Position numbers and translations under genes: made by a program. Positions 7,488 to 16,140 of a stretch of 64,000 bases of DNA are shown here, piece by piece. How positions within the stretch are numbered: position 1 is the first letter of the stretch; each line of letters starts with the position of its first letter. A model generated the notes under the pieces. That model was not told where the DNA came from and did no database searches. It worked only from the letters and a program-made list of their open reading frames with translations. This DNA comes from Nodularia spumigena CCY9414 (GTDB lineage: Bacteria; Cyanobacteriota; Cyanobacteriia; Cyanobacteriales; Nostocaceae): contig NZ_CP007203.1 in assembly GCF_000340565.2 (NCBI RefSeq), positions 907,878-971,877 on the forward strand. Direction: 5' to 3'.

Positions 7488-8765
7488 ATGACCTCAACCT
7501 TGCTAAAATTCCCTCGGATAAATGCCCCCACGGTGCATACATTGCCCAATGGCTTGACCATAGTTGCAGAACAAATGCCAGTGGAAGCAGTGAATCTCAG
7601 TTTGTGGATTAAAGTTGGCTCGGCGGTAGAATCTGATGCTATTAATGGCATGGCTCATTTTTTAGAACACATGATTTTTAAAGGAACCGAGCGTTTAGCA
7701 AGCGGTGAGTTTGAACGTCACATTGAAGAACGGGGTGCTGTGACTAATGCGGCAACTAGCCAAGACTATACTCAATACTATATAAATACGGCTCCCAAGG
7801 ATTTTGCCGCACTGGCTCCACTGCAAATAGATGTAGTATGTAACGCTATAATTCCTGATGATGCCTTTGAACGGGAACGTTTGGTGGTTTTGGAAGAAAT
7901 TCGCCGTTCTGAGGATAATCCCCGGCGCAGGACGTTTAGAAGGTCAATGGAGACAGCTTTTGAACAGTTACCCTATCGCCGTCCAGTGTTGGGGCCAGAA
8001 GCGGTAATTTCTCAACTTAAAGCCCAGCAAATGCGCGATTTTCATCGTACTTGGTATCAACCCCAATCAATTACGGCTGTAGCTGTGGGTAATTTACCTG
8101 TGGAAGAGTTAATTGCAACTGTAGCGGAGGGATTTAGTGTCAGTGAACAGTTAACAGTTAACAGTCAACAGTTAGGGGTTAATCCTGAACCTGCGTTTAC
8201 AGAAGTTGTGCGGCGGGAGTTTGTTGATGAAAGTCTTCAGGAAGCACGTTTAGTCATGGTTTGGCGGGTTCCAGGTTTGAAACAGTTAAATGATATTTAT
8301 GGGTTGGATGTTTTGGCGGGAGTTTTGGGACATGGACTCACTTCCAGACTGGTGCGAGATTTGCGGGAAGAACGGGAACTTGTGACTTCCATTGGTGTGA
8401 GTAATATGACCAATCAGTTACAAGGAACGTTTTATATTTCTGCTAAATGTGCGGTGGAAAATTTACAGGCTGTGGAAGAGGCGATCGCTCAACATATCCG
8501 TATACTACATACAGAGTTGGTTTCAGAACCAGAAATTGCCCGTGTGCGGCGACGGGTAGCCAACAAGTTTATATTTGCAAACGAAACACCAAGCGATCGC
8601 GCTGGTTTATACGGTTATTATCAATCTATGGTAGGAGATTTAGAACCTGCCTTTAACTACCCAGATCATATTCAATCCCAAGATGCAACTGACTTAATGC
8701 AAGCCGCACAACAGTATCTTTCCCCAGATGCTTATGGTGTAGTCGTGTTGAAACCACATCAGTAA
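7488..8765 (+). CDS. M16 family zinc metallopeptidase (pitrilysin/insulinase type)
   Basis: The 425-residue product has the inverted zinc site HFLEH at residues 57-61 within MAHFLEHMIFKGTE. The downstream Glu ligand lies in the LEEIRRSED region about 75 residues later, so this is a catalytically competent M16 subunit. The usual second domain follows (VRDLREERELVTSIGVS). Such proteins degrade peptides in the cytoplasm or periplasm; no signal peptide is visible. An STRR heptamer tract at 8143-8178 is translated inside the gene as SEQLTVNSQQLGVN, probably in an exposed linker between the two halves. Confidence 0.9.
   Translation: MTSTLLKFPRINAPTVHTLPNGLTIVAEQMPVEAVNLSLWIKVGSAVESDAINGMAHFLEHMIFKGTERLASGEFERHIEERGAVTNAATSQDYTQYYINTAPKDFAALAPLQIDVVCNAIIPDDAFERERLVVLEEIRRSEDNPRRRTFRRSMETAFEQLPYRRPVLGPEAVISQLKAQQMRDFHRTWYQPQSITAVAVGNLPVEELIATVAEGFSVSEQLTVNSQQLGVNPEPAFTEVVRREFVDESLQEARLVMVWRVPGLKQLNDIYGLDVLAGVLGHGLTSRLVRDLREERELVTSIGVSNMTNQLQGTFYISAKCAVENLQAVEEAIAQHIRILHTELVSEPEIARVRRRVANKFIFANETPSDRAGLYGYYQSMVGDLEPAFNYPDHIQSQDATDLMQAAQQYLSPDAYGVVVLKPHQ
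8143..8178. repeat. STRR heptamer tract inside the M16 peptidase gene
   Basis: Repeats of the type cagttaa / cagtcaa, the same family found between genes at 8764-8792 and 25751-25893. Here the tract is in frame and translated. Confidence 0.8.
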
Positions 8766-8983
8766 ACAGTTATCAGTTATCAGTTATCAGTGGTTAAATA
8801 ATGTTAAGGGACTTCCAAATAAGAAAATACTCAATCACCTAACGCAAAAAATCTCTCAAACTCTCAAAACTCTGTTACCTCTGTGTCTCTGTGGTAGCCT
8901 TCGGCAAGCTACGCTAACGTTTATTTGGATAATTTATTTCGAGTAAGTCCCTAACTGTTAACTGTTAACTGGTAACTGAAATT
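8764..8983. repeat. Intergenic STRR tracts downstream of the M16 gene
   Basis: Starts with cagttat heptamers at 8764-8792 and ends with cagttaa-type repeats (about 8953-8975). The middle contains phrases common as dispersed repeats in Nostocales (for example ctctgtgtctctgtgg). No gene seen. Confidence 0.6.
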
Positions 8984-9847
8984 ATGTGGACTGAAATTGA
9001 TACCCATATTAGCCAAGTAACTGGCGAAAAATTTCAAACTCAGCACAAGCGCAGTGTGAGTGGTGGCTGTATTAATCAAGGTTATGCTGTTGCTGATGGT
9101 AATTTGACTTATTTTGTCAAGCTCAATCAAGCTTCTCAAGTTGCTATGTTTGAAGCTGAGGCGCTGGGTTTAAAAGAAATGCTGGCGACAAATACCATTC
9201 TTGTACCCAAACCGATTTGCTGGGGTACTGCTGGAAACTCTAGCTATATCGTCTTGGAATGGCTAGAAATGGGAGGTAGTAACAGCAAATCTTGTCAAGA
9301 AATGGGACGCAAGTTAGCACAGATGCACAAAGCTACTAGCAACAAAGGTTTTGGATGGCAAATTAATAATACTATTGGTTCCACACCCCAAATCAATACC
9401 TGGACAGCAGACTGGGCAGAATTTTATACTCAACATCGCCTGAGTTATCAGTTTCAGTTAGCTAGGCGACGGGGTGGGAGTTTTCCCAAACAAGAGCAAT
9501 TACTTGCAGCTATTCCGGAATTATTGGCAAATCATCAAGTGCAACCATCCTTAGTACATGGTGATTTATGGGGTGGAAATGCTGGGTATACTGTGTCAGG
9601 CGAACCGGTAATATTTGACCCAGCAACTTATTTTGGCGATAGAGAAGTTGATATTGCGATGACAGAGTTATTTGGTGGCTTTTCAGCCGGGTTTTACCAA
9701 GGTTATCACGAGGTTTTTCCTTTAAATGCAGGTTATGAGCAGAGAAAAACCCTGTATAACCTGTATCACATTCTCAATCACTTTAATTTATTTGGCGGTG
9801 GTTATGCTTCCCAAGCGAATGGGATGATTGAAAAGATTTTAAGGTAA
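8984..9847 (+). CDS. Fructosamine kinase family protein
   Basis: A 287-residue kinase-fold protein with the fructosamine-3-kinase hallmarks: SVSGGCINQGY near the N-terminus, the catalytic loop LVHGDLWGGNAGY, and the metal-binding segment FDPATYFGDREVDIAM followed by TELFGGF. Family members phosphorylate ketosamines or ribulosamines on glycated proteins so that the sugar adduct falls off (protein repair), in the cytoplasm. Length is normal. It stands alone on the plus strand with repeats upstream. Substrate is inferred from the family only. Confidence 0.9.
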   Translation: MWTEIDTHISQVTGEKFQTQHKRSVSGGCINQGYAVADGNLTYFVKLNQASQVAMFEAEALGLKEMLATNTILVPKPICWGTAGNSSYIVLEWLEMGGSNSKSCQEMGRKLAQMHKATSNKGFGWQINNTIGSTPQINTWTADWAEFYTQHRLSYQFQLARRRGGSFPKQEQLLAAIPELLANHQVQPSLVHGDLWGGNAGYTVSGEPVIFDPATYFGDREVDIAMTELFGGFSAGFYQGYHEVFPLNAGYEQRKTLYNLYHILNHFNLFGGGYASQANGMIEKILR

Positions 9848-9881
9848 TTTGAGGGCGGGCAAGATGCCCACCCCACAAAAG

Positions 9882-10241
9882 TTAACTCCTGATTTCTATA
9901 TTGTATGAATCGCAGAGAGTGCGGAGTTTTTGTTTCAGGCGATCGCGCACATTTTCTGGTATAATCACTACACAGTCTGGCGCATACTGCATCACCTCAC
10001 GACTAAACCAAAAGGTACTGGATACACGCCTGATGACTCGCCGCACTTTGGGTTTATCTGGTAGCCATTCATTGATATTGTCTTCGGGTTTCGCTTTATA
10101 GCCAAAAGCCAAGCCAGCAAATATGTGCATTTCTACCTCTATCTCATCTAAGTGAGTACGCCATTCACTAGCAATAGAAATCACAGCCGCATCTGTAATT
10201 CTGTCAAACGCAAACTCCAGTTGTGAATGAGTTCCGGGATA
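9882..10241 (-). pseudogene. C-terminal fragment of a WYL-domain regulator
   Basis: Open on the minus strand from just after a TGA at 10242-10244, with the reading LEFAFDRITDAAVISIASEW before the first ATG and then a WYL-C-extension-like segment (VRRVIRRVSSTFWFSREVMQ). It looks like the last third of a WYL-type transcriptional regulator, similar to the family sometimes annotated as TIGR03985 CRISPR-associated protein. The helix-turn-helix and most of the WYL domain are absent and no start precedes the conserved part, so I infer a decayed remnant. No CRISPR array is nearby. Confidence 0.55.
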
Positions 10242-10260
10242 TCAAAGTTTCCCAGTGTTC

Positions 10261-10956
10261 ATGATACAACAACGCCGTATGCGATCGCCTTTGGTCACTC
10301 TGCACTGGCTGTATATTATTCTTCTATTGCTTTCTATACTGACTGTGAAACACTATCAACAACAACCAAACGCCTTCCCTAGCGAATATCTGAATAATTT
10401 ATGGGGAGAAATTCAAGCTTGTCGTTACTTTGCTATCAATAATCTCAACCGCGATTTTGTGGGGACTAAGGGATTTTCTGTAGTATTCAGGCGATCGCAC
10501 ATTCCCACTGTAGAACAAAAGTTTCCCTATTTCAAACCATACCTGGATTTGGCTCTACAACCGAGTTGTAATGCATTTTACCTCAATCCGTTACAACTGA
10601 AGGAAGGTTCCCGTGTAGACCCGCACATTGACCGCTCGTTGCGTTCTTACTGCAAAACCGTGGAACCGCCGGCAGTTGTCAGCGTTCTTTATGTGCGCTT
10701 ACCCCAAAATATGGAAGGGGGAGAATTGGTACTGAAGTCGCAGAAACGCCAACTGGGACAAATTAAGCCCCAGGTAAATACTTTAGTTTACTTTCAAGGT
10801 GATTTAACTCACTCCGTCAACGCCGTAAAAACACCGGGAAATCGCTTGAGTTTGGTGTGTGAACAGTATAGTTTGAATGAAGCCGAACTCGCAGAAATAC
10901 CAGAATTTACTTTGGAATCAAGAATTGTTCAGGCTACCACAAAAAAACGCAAGTAA
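10261..10956 (+). CDS. Membrane-anchored 2-oxoglutarate/Fe(II) oxygenase (prolyl-4-hydroxylase-like)
   Basis: A 231-residue protein from the ATG at 10261 (a GTG two codons upstream is possible). One N-terminal membrane segment (LHWLYIILLLLSILTV) precedes a double-stranded beta-helix oxygenase domain. The iron ligands are visible as HxD in DPHIDRSLR and the distal His in GDLTHSVNAV; the 2-oxoglutarate-binding Arg is in GNRLSLVCEQ. The enzyme class hydroxylates protein or small-molecule substrates using Fe(II), O2 and 2OG. The substrate is unknown. Confidence 0.75.
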   Translation: MIQQRRMRSPLVTLHWLYIILLLLSILTVKHYQQQPNAFPSEYLNNLWGEIQACRYFAINNLNRDFVGTKGFSVVFRRSHIPTVEQKFPYFKPYLDLALQPSCNAFYLNPLQLKEGSRVDPHIDRSLRSYCKTVEPPAVVSVLYVRLPQNMEGGELVLKSQKRQLGQIKPQVNTLVYFQGDLTHSVNAVKTPGNRLSLVCEQYSLNEAELAEIPEFTLESRIVQATTKKRK

Positions 10957-11091
10957 GTTATTAACTTTTGACTTGAAGTATCAACACGATTTGTGATGAT
11001 GTCAAAACCCGTGTAGAGACGTTCCATGGAACGTCTCTACATTATTAACCACAACTTTAACAAAATTATGAAAAATACTGAATATATTCAT

Positions 11092-11345
11092 AGGACTTAC
11101 GCAAGGACTCTCTGAAACCTTCTTAACTTCTCTTCGAGACGCTACGCGAACGTGTCCTTTGTGTCCTTCTCCCTTGGCGCTAGCCTCTCCCTTTGGGAGA
11201 AGGGGAGACGCTTCGCGGTAAGCGTTCGCGGTAGCGTGCCGGAGGCTCTAGCTATGCCGTTGGCGTTCGCGTAGCGTGTCGCAGACAAGCCTCTCGTAGA
11301 GAAGGCTTTACGTGGTTCGGTTTTCCATATTTTTGCGTAAGTCCT
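11092..11345. mobile_element. MITE with AGGACTTACGCAA termini (254 bp)
   Basis: Bounded by perfect 13-bp inverted repeats, AGGACTTACGCAA at 11092-11104 and its complement at 11333-11345. The inside is filled with nested short repeats of the type gcgtagcgt and ttcgcg. No transposase. The same termini bound the element at 15609-15777. Confidence 0.8.
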
Positions 11346-11489
11346 GACTCAATTATCTCATGCGATCGCCTCCTAGAGCAAGCCAAAACAATTAATTCTC
11401 CCGTCACTCGTGGGTAACTCATGTAAATAAAAAAATCAACCTCCCACAAACATATAATTTGCCAAAGGTTGATGAAGATCTATAAACAA

Positions 11490-13565
11490 TTACCGTTCCA
11501 CAATAGGCGGACTTGGCTGCTCAATAATAGGGACAGTTGGCTGAATTACAGGAGGCTCAGGTTCAGGAGGATTGAGAAAAGACTGCCAATTTTCAATTTG
11601 CTGTTGCGCCCGACTGTAAACAGAACTACTGCGAGGAATCAACTTAGCCGTCTCAATAGCACGCACAATATTAAAATCACCCTGAGAACGAGCAATATCG
11701 AATAATTGCTGACTCCATTGATTAATCGCAATATTCACATCCATCCGCAACGTGCTATTTCTGGGAACCCGTTGAGCAATACCGATAGCTTGAGACAAAG
11801 CTTCCGGTGTACCAGCAACAGCCACTGCTCTAGCTCGATTCCAGTTTTCTCTAGCCCGGATTTGTCCTCGCCAATCATCTATAGCCTTCCTGGCTTCACC
11901 AGCAAGCGATCGCCCTGAAGACGCAATTGGTTGAGCCGTATTAATAGCAGCATTCAAATCACCACTCCGCGCCAGCATTCTTGCTTGATCTAAATATGGC
12001 TGATCTTGTATACGCTCAACAGTCGCCGTCCAACCATTAATTTTGTTCTGTGCTTCAGAATACAACGCCCTACCCCGACGGATTTGACTCGCTTCCGATA
12101 TTGCTGCTTGCAAAGAATTAATATCATTTAGCCATGCCAATTGTTGAGCGCGTTCCAAAATAGGTCTATCTTCAATAGTCTCAACTTGGTTACGCCAACG
12201 GTTGATTTCCTTCCTCGCCTCCGAAGCGCGGGGATTATCAGAAGAAATCATCTGAACTTCACTAATTGCTGCCGTTAAATATTCAATAGTACCTTGACTA
12301 GCAAGGCTCCGCGCCTTTTCTAAACGCGCCACGTCTTCAATTTCCAATTGCCAACGAGCAATCAACTCTTGAGCATCACCATAAATTCTTCTAGAAGCAT
12401 CAATTTGTTGCGCCTGAAAAATAGCTGATTCTAACCCAGATATTGTCCCAATCCATGCACTGCGTCGCGCATCAGTCAAAGCCATAAAATCTTCAACTTC
12501 TGTCTGCAATCGCGCATTATCCGGAATTTGTCTAGCAATATCTAACGCTGTATCTGCATCCCGCTTATCCAGACTCGCCTCCGCTAAATCCAGCATTTTC
12601 CGGCCAATTTCGGGAATGAACTCCTGCGCTTTTTCATAAAGGTAGCTTTCAGGTCTAATAGACTCAGACAATTTAATCGCTTTTAGTAAATTATCTACTA
12701 CCTTGCTATTTGCTAAACTTTCAGCCTGGCCTAACTTATCACCATCCTCCCGTGCCGAAGTAATCAAATTGTTTAACTGGTCATACTTAACACTTGACCA
12801 ATATTGATTATCCACACGCAGTAATCTAGCCGAGAGCAGAAACGCTGATTGCCAGCGTCGTTGTTTTAGTTCCCCTTCCGCATTCTTATATATATCTTCT
12901 GCATCAGACCAAGTTGATTGCCATTTACTAACTTGTTCCTCAACTAATTGAGAAGGTCGTAAGCCTTCAGGTATCTGACGCGCAGTAGCGATCGCTTCTT
13001 CTAAATTTCCCGCTTGAAAACTTTCATCTGCAAGTTGTAAAATATCCTGCGACCATTCTGTTAAATAACGATCAATTTCTCCCCGCAACGGGTGATCCTC
13101 TGGTATCTTACTGACTATGGCGATCGCTTGCAATAAATCCTTCACAGTCAGCTTAGAAGCAGATAACTGAGCGCAATGTAACTTCACCGCAGCACTCACA
13201 AAAGGTCGCGAAATCGCCGGACAACTGGGAGCCGTTGGTAGCTTTAGCAGCATAGCCATCGCCAGAAACCCCACACCGCCAGGAATCAATGTTAACATTA
13301 ATCCCCACAAAACCCAGCTTCTCGTCCAAGCAGGGAATCTCCCAGAATTTATCCTGGGTAAACTAGGTTCTGCTGACTGATTATTTAAAAGTAATTCGGA
13401 ACTGTCTTGTTTTTGTCGCTGCACAGACTTAGAGGTAGAACCATTAGCCGGAACACCAAAACTTTGAGTTTCACCGAATTGAGGTGTTCGGGATAATCTT
13501 GTCATATCATCTGGCTGTCCTGCTCCGGATGGGGGCCAACGTTCTGGAATATCCCTCTGTGTCAT
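11490..13565 (-). CDS. Large cyanobacterial membrane protein with tandem helical repeats
   Basis: A 691-residue protein: a disordered N-terminus (about 1-80), one transmembrane helix (WVLWGLMLTLIPGGVGFLAM, about 85-110), then about nine degenerate helical repeats of 50-60 residues with a shared core such as A..A..I....Y..AQ..I..W, and a Pro-rich C-terminus. The repeats suggest a TPR-like scaffold outside the membrane. Homologues are sometimes labelled chromosome segregation ATPase, but no nucleotide-binding motif is visible, so I do not use that name. Function unknown. Confidence 0.75.
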   Translation of the reverse strand: MTQRDIPERWPPSGAGQPDDMTRLSRTPQFGETQSFGVPANGSTSKSVQRQKQDSSELLLNNQSAEPSLPRINSGRFPAWTRSWVLWGLMLTLIPGGVGFLAMAMLLKLPTAPSCPAISRPFVSAAVKLHCAQLSASKLTVKDLLQAIAIVSKIPEDHPLRGEIDRYLTEWSQDILQLADESFQAGNLEEAIATARQIPEGLRPSQLVEEQVSKWQSTWSDAEDIYKNAEGELKQRRWQSAFLLSARLLRVDNQYWSSVKYDQLNNLITSAREDGDKLGQAESLANSKVVDNLLKAIKLSESIRPESYLYEKAQEFIPEIGRKMLDLAEASLDKRDADTALDIARQIPDNARLQTEVEDFMALTDARRSAWIGTISGLESAIFQAQQIDASRRIYGDAQELIARWQLEIEDVARLEKARSLASQGTIEYLTAAISEVQMISSDNPRASEARKEINRWRNQVETIEDRPILERAQQLAWLNDINSLQAAISEASQIRRGRALYSEAQNKINGWTATVERIQDQPYLDQARMLARSGDLNAAINTAQPIASSGRSLAGEARKAIDDWRGQIRARENWNRARAVAVAGTPEALSQAIGIAQRVPRNSTLRMDVNIAINQWSQQLFDIARSQGDFNIVRAIETAKLIPRSSSVYSRAQQQIENWQSFLNPPEPEPPVIQPTVPIIEQPSPPIVER

Positions 13566-13718
13566 CTCTCACACCAAAATAGTTGAATAGCGATCTGTTC
13601 TAGGCTGATAATTCCGATGCTGCCACAGTAACTTTCTCATAATTCAAAAGCCACGGCATAAATATTCTCCGACCACAGATAGCATGAATATTATCATCTT
13701 TTCGTATGACTTTATACT

Positions 13719-14624
13719 TTAACCAGAAACCGAAGATTCAGCTTGTAAATCAACAATTAATTGCGCCAAGTGATTCCTATTTGCTTGATAAACTTCGCCG
13801 CAAAACTCACAAATTGCCTCCGCACCATCATCTTTAGTAATCATGTCTTGCAACTCCTCTTTGCCCAGGATTTTTAACGCCCCTAGCACACGGTCAAAAG
13901 AACAACCACAGTGGAAGCGCAACATTTGACGTTCGGGAAATACTGACAGACCCATATCCCCTAGTAAATCATCAAAAATTTCTGGCAACGTCTTACCAGC
14001 TTGTAACAACGGTGTAAATCCAGACAAACTAGATACCCGTGATTGCAGTGTTTCCACTAGGTCTTCATCCCTAGCAGCTTTCGGCAAAACCTGTACAAGC
14101 AAACCTCCAGAAGCAGTTACACCAGTTGCTCCGACGAATACGCCTAAAACCAAAGCCGAAGGTGTTTGTTCAGAACTAACTAAGTAATGAGCCACATCTT
14201 CGCCGATTTCCCCCGATATTAGTTCCACCGTACTAGAGTAAGGGTAGCCATAACCGATATCTCGCACCACATAAAGGTAGCCTTTACCAACCGCACCACC
14301 AACATCGAGCTTACCTTTTTCATTCGGAGGCAATTCTACAGATGGGTTGGCAACATAACCGCGTACAGTTCCATCCAAACCAGCATCTACCAAAATTCCG
14401 CCCAAAGGCCCATCGCCCTTAACTCGGACATTCACCCTCGAACCAGGTCGCTTCATACTAGAAGCCATCAATAAGCCCGCAGCCATACTCCGCCCCAGCG
14501 CTGCTGTAGCCACATAAGACAACTTGTGGCGTTGCCGTGCTTCTTCTGTTAAACGATTAGTAATCACACCCACGGCACGAATTCCACCGTCGGCAGCTGT
14601 GGCACGAATTAATTGGTCAGCCAT
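13719..14624 (-). CDS. hslO: Hsp33 redox-regulated chaperone
   Basis: The 301-residue product starts MADQLIRATAADGGIRA and matches Hsp33 throughout. The redox zinc centre is visible at the C-terminus as CxC (FHCGCSFDR) and CxxC (AICEFCGEVY). The protein holds unfolding proteins when oxidative stress releases zinc and forms disulfides, in the cytoplasm. Length is normal. Confidence 0.97.
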   Translation of the reverse strand: MADQLIRATAADGGIRAVGVITNRLTEEARQRHKLSYVATAALGRSMAAGLLMASSMKRPGSRVNVRVKGDGPLGGILVDAGLDGTVRGYVANPSVELPPNEKGKLDVGGAVGKGYLYVVRDIGYGYPYSSTVELISGEIGEDVAHYLVSSEQTPSALVLGVFVGATGVTASGGLLVQVLPKAARDEDLVETLQSRVSSLSGFTPLLQAGKTLPEIFDDLLGDMGLSVFPERQMLRFHCGCSFDRVLGALKILGKEELQDMITKDDGAEAICEFCGEVYQANRNHLAQLIVDLQAESSVSG

Positions 14625-14731
14625 GAAAAACCTTACATTTCTTAATAAGTCTACATTCTCTATTCTAAATTCTCATCTAGTAGAAAAACGAGGCTGTGAT
14701 AGGTGATTGTATTTGCAATACTAGAACTACA

Positions 14732-15157
14732 ATGCAGCAAAAGCCAGACCAGACCTTTAAAGAATTCTTAAAAAAAATGCTGGGTAAATTTCAACAAAGT
14801 CAACTACGGATAGAAATCACCGCCTCCGCCAGTGCGATTCGTGACAGTTTGCAAAATCCCGAAAAACTAGCCAAATGGCTGGTGGTCCAAAATTTTACTC
14901 CCGGAATGCCAGAAGAACTGCACACCGGCTTTCAGTTTACAACCTGGACAGGGCCAATTTCAATTCATCATCAAGTAGAAGTGGCAAAACCCAACTGTCT
15001 TCGTTTGCTCCTCAGTGGAGGTATTGATGGCTTTCATGAATGGTATTGGGGAGAAGGTTGGGTGCAGTCCCGCTTGGAAGGAGTTTCAATGCTACCCCTC
15101 AATTTAGGTCAAACCCTGAATTTATTAAGTTTGCGTCAGTTTTTGGCAAGTCAGTAG
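14732..15157 (+). CDS. SRPBCC-like small cyanobacterial protein
   Basis: The 141-residue product from ATG 14732 (MQQKPDQTF) has an amphipathic start followed by what looks like a START/SRPBCC-type fold (NPEKLAKWLVV, then GFQFTTWTGPISIHH, then GFHEWYWGEGWVQSRLEG). An upstream in-frame start at 14696 is less likely because it lacks conservation-like residues. It is divergent from hslO. The specific ligand or role is unknown. Confidence 0.65.
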   Translation: MQQKPDQTFKEFLKKMLGKFQQSQLRIEITASASAIRDSLQNPEKLAKWLVVQNFTPGMPEELHTGFQFTTWTGPISIHHQVEVAKPNCLRLLLSGGIDGFHEWYWGEGWVQSRLEGVSMLPLNLGQTLNLLSLRQFLASQ

Positions 15158-15219
15158 TAGAGACGCGATTAATCGCCTCTGTACAAGAGAAAGTGATTAA
15201 TCGCCTCTACAGTCAATAC

Positions 15220-15606
15220 TTAGGATGTTGGTTTTACCACCAAGACCGAACAATTAGCCTGTTCCACTACTTGAGTACTGACAGAACCCAGGACAATTCG
15301 CTTCATCCCAACTAACCCGCGACTACCAATTACCACTAAGTCGGCTTTGTAAATATTGGCTAGGCGAATAATTTCCACCGCAGGCTCGCCGCTTACCAAT
15401 TCTAATTCACTGTTAAATGATAAGTTTTCTTTATACTTTAACAGTAGTTTTTCAATATGGAAATCAGAAGACTTTGAAGATTCTGGATGAGGGCGGTCTG
15501 CGGGTAGTTGCATCTCTGACTCTGGTGTGGGAAATACATGACAGAGTATGACTTTGGCATCACTGGTAAATACCAAATCATTTAAAGCTTGAATAACTCG
15601 TTCTAC
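15220..15606 (-). pseudogene. Universal stress protein (UspA) lacking its N-terminus
   Basis: The frame reads VERVIQALNDLVFTSDAKVI and then a normal Usp core (ILCHVFPTPESEM). It ends in the ATP-binding motif GSRGLVGMKRIVLGS followed by VSTQVVEQANCSVLVVKP. The usual first 15-20 residues, with the start codon and the first beta-strand, are missing; a TGA that belongs to the MITE terminus at 15609 directly precedes the open frame. An internal start (M at 15576) could give 118 residues lacking beta-1 and the nucleotide-contact Asp, so function is doubtful. Confidence 0.75.
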
Positions 15607-15608
15607 TC

Positions 15609-15777
15609 AGGACTTACGCAATAATTGCCAAAAATCTTGATTTATCGTTCGCGTAGCGTGCGGGAAGCCCATACCGCCTTCGCGTAGCGTATGCCCCCAG
15701 GGCTTTAGCCGCCCGCGCGCAGCGATGCCCGCAAGGGCTGTAGAACGCCAAGAAAATGTAGAGTGTGCGTAAGTCCT
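15609..15777. mobile_element. MITE with AGGACTTACGCA termini (169 bp), at the usp 5' end
   Basis: Termini AGGACTTACGCA (15609-15620) and its complement (15766-15777), the same as the 11092-11345 element but with a shorter interior rich in gcgtagcgt-type nested repeats. Sequence beyond it (15778 onward) does not restore the missing usp N-terminus, so insertion was accompanied or followed by loss of sequence. Confidence 0.8.
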
Positions 15778-16140
15778 AAATTACTTGAAACAAGTTTTTG
15801 GCAGTTCCTTGGTGATAGCGTATAAAATAGCACTCCGTAAGTAAATTAAGTACATACACAATTAATATTATAAATCTTGTGGGGGAGGGCAAGGACTGCC
15901 AGCCCTACAGGCGTGACAAGGCTAAAATAGTGCATTAGATTTCTAAGTTAAATCGCGCTAAAGCGCAACTACGAACATTTTCTATTGCATCATTTTAAGC
16001 TTGCCATGCCACTACGTACCTACTCAGATGAAATATGCTATATGTCGCTGTTCCTTTGATGCTACTGCTGTCCAATCTTATATCTGGCCGCTACCGAGTA
16101 GCTTTGTCCAATAGTTTATGAAAAAAATTAACATTCTAAA
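15778..16140. other. Gene-free stretch between usp remnant and hisD
   Basis: I find no coding region. It contains a GC-rich dispersed-repeat phrase near 15885-15910 and otherwise AT-rich DNA. Confidence 0.5.
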
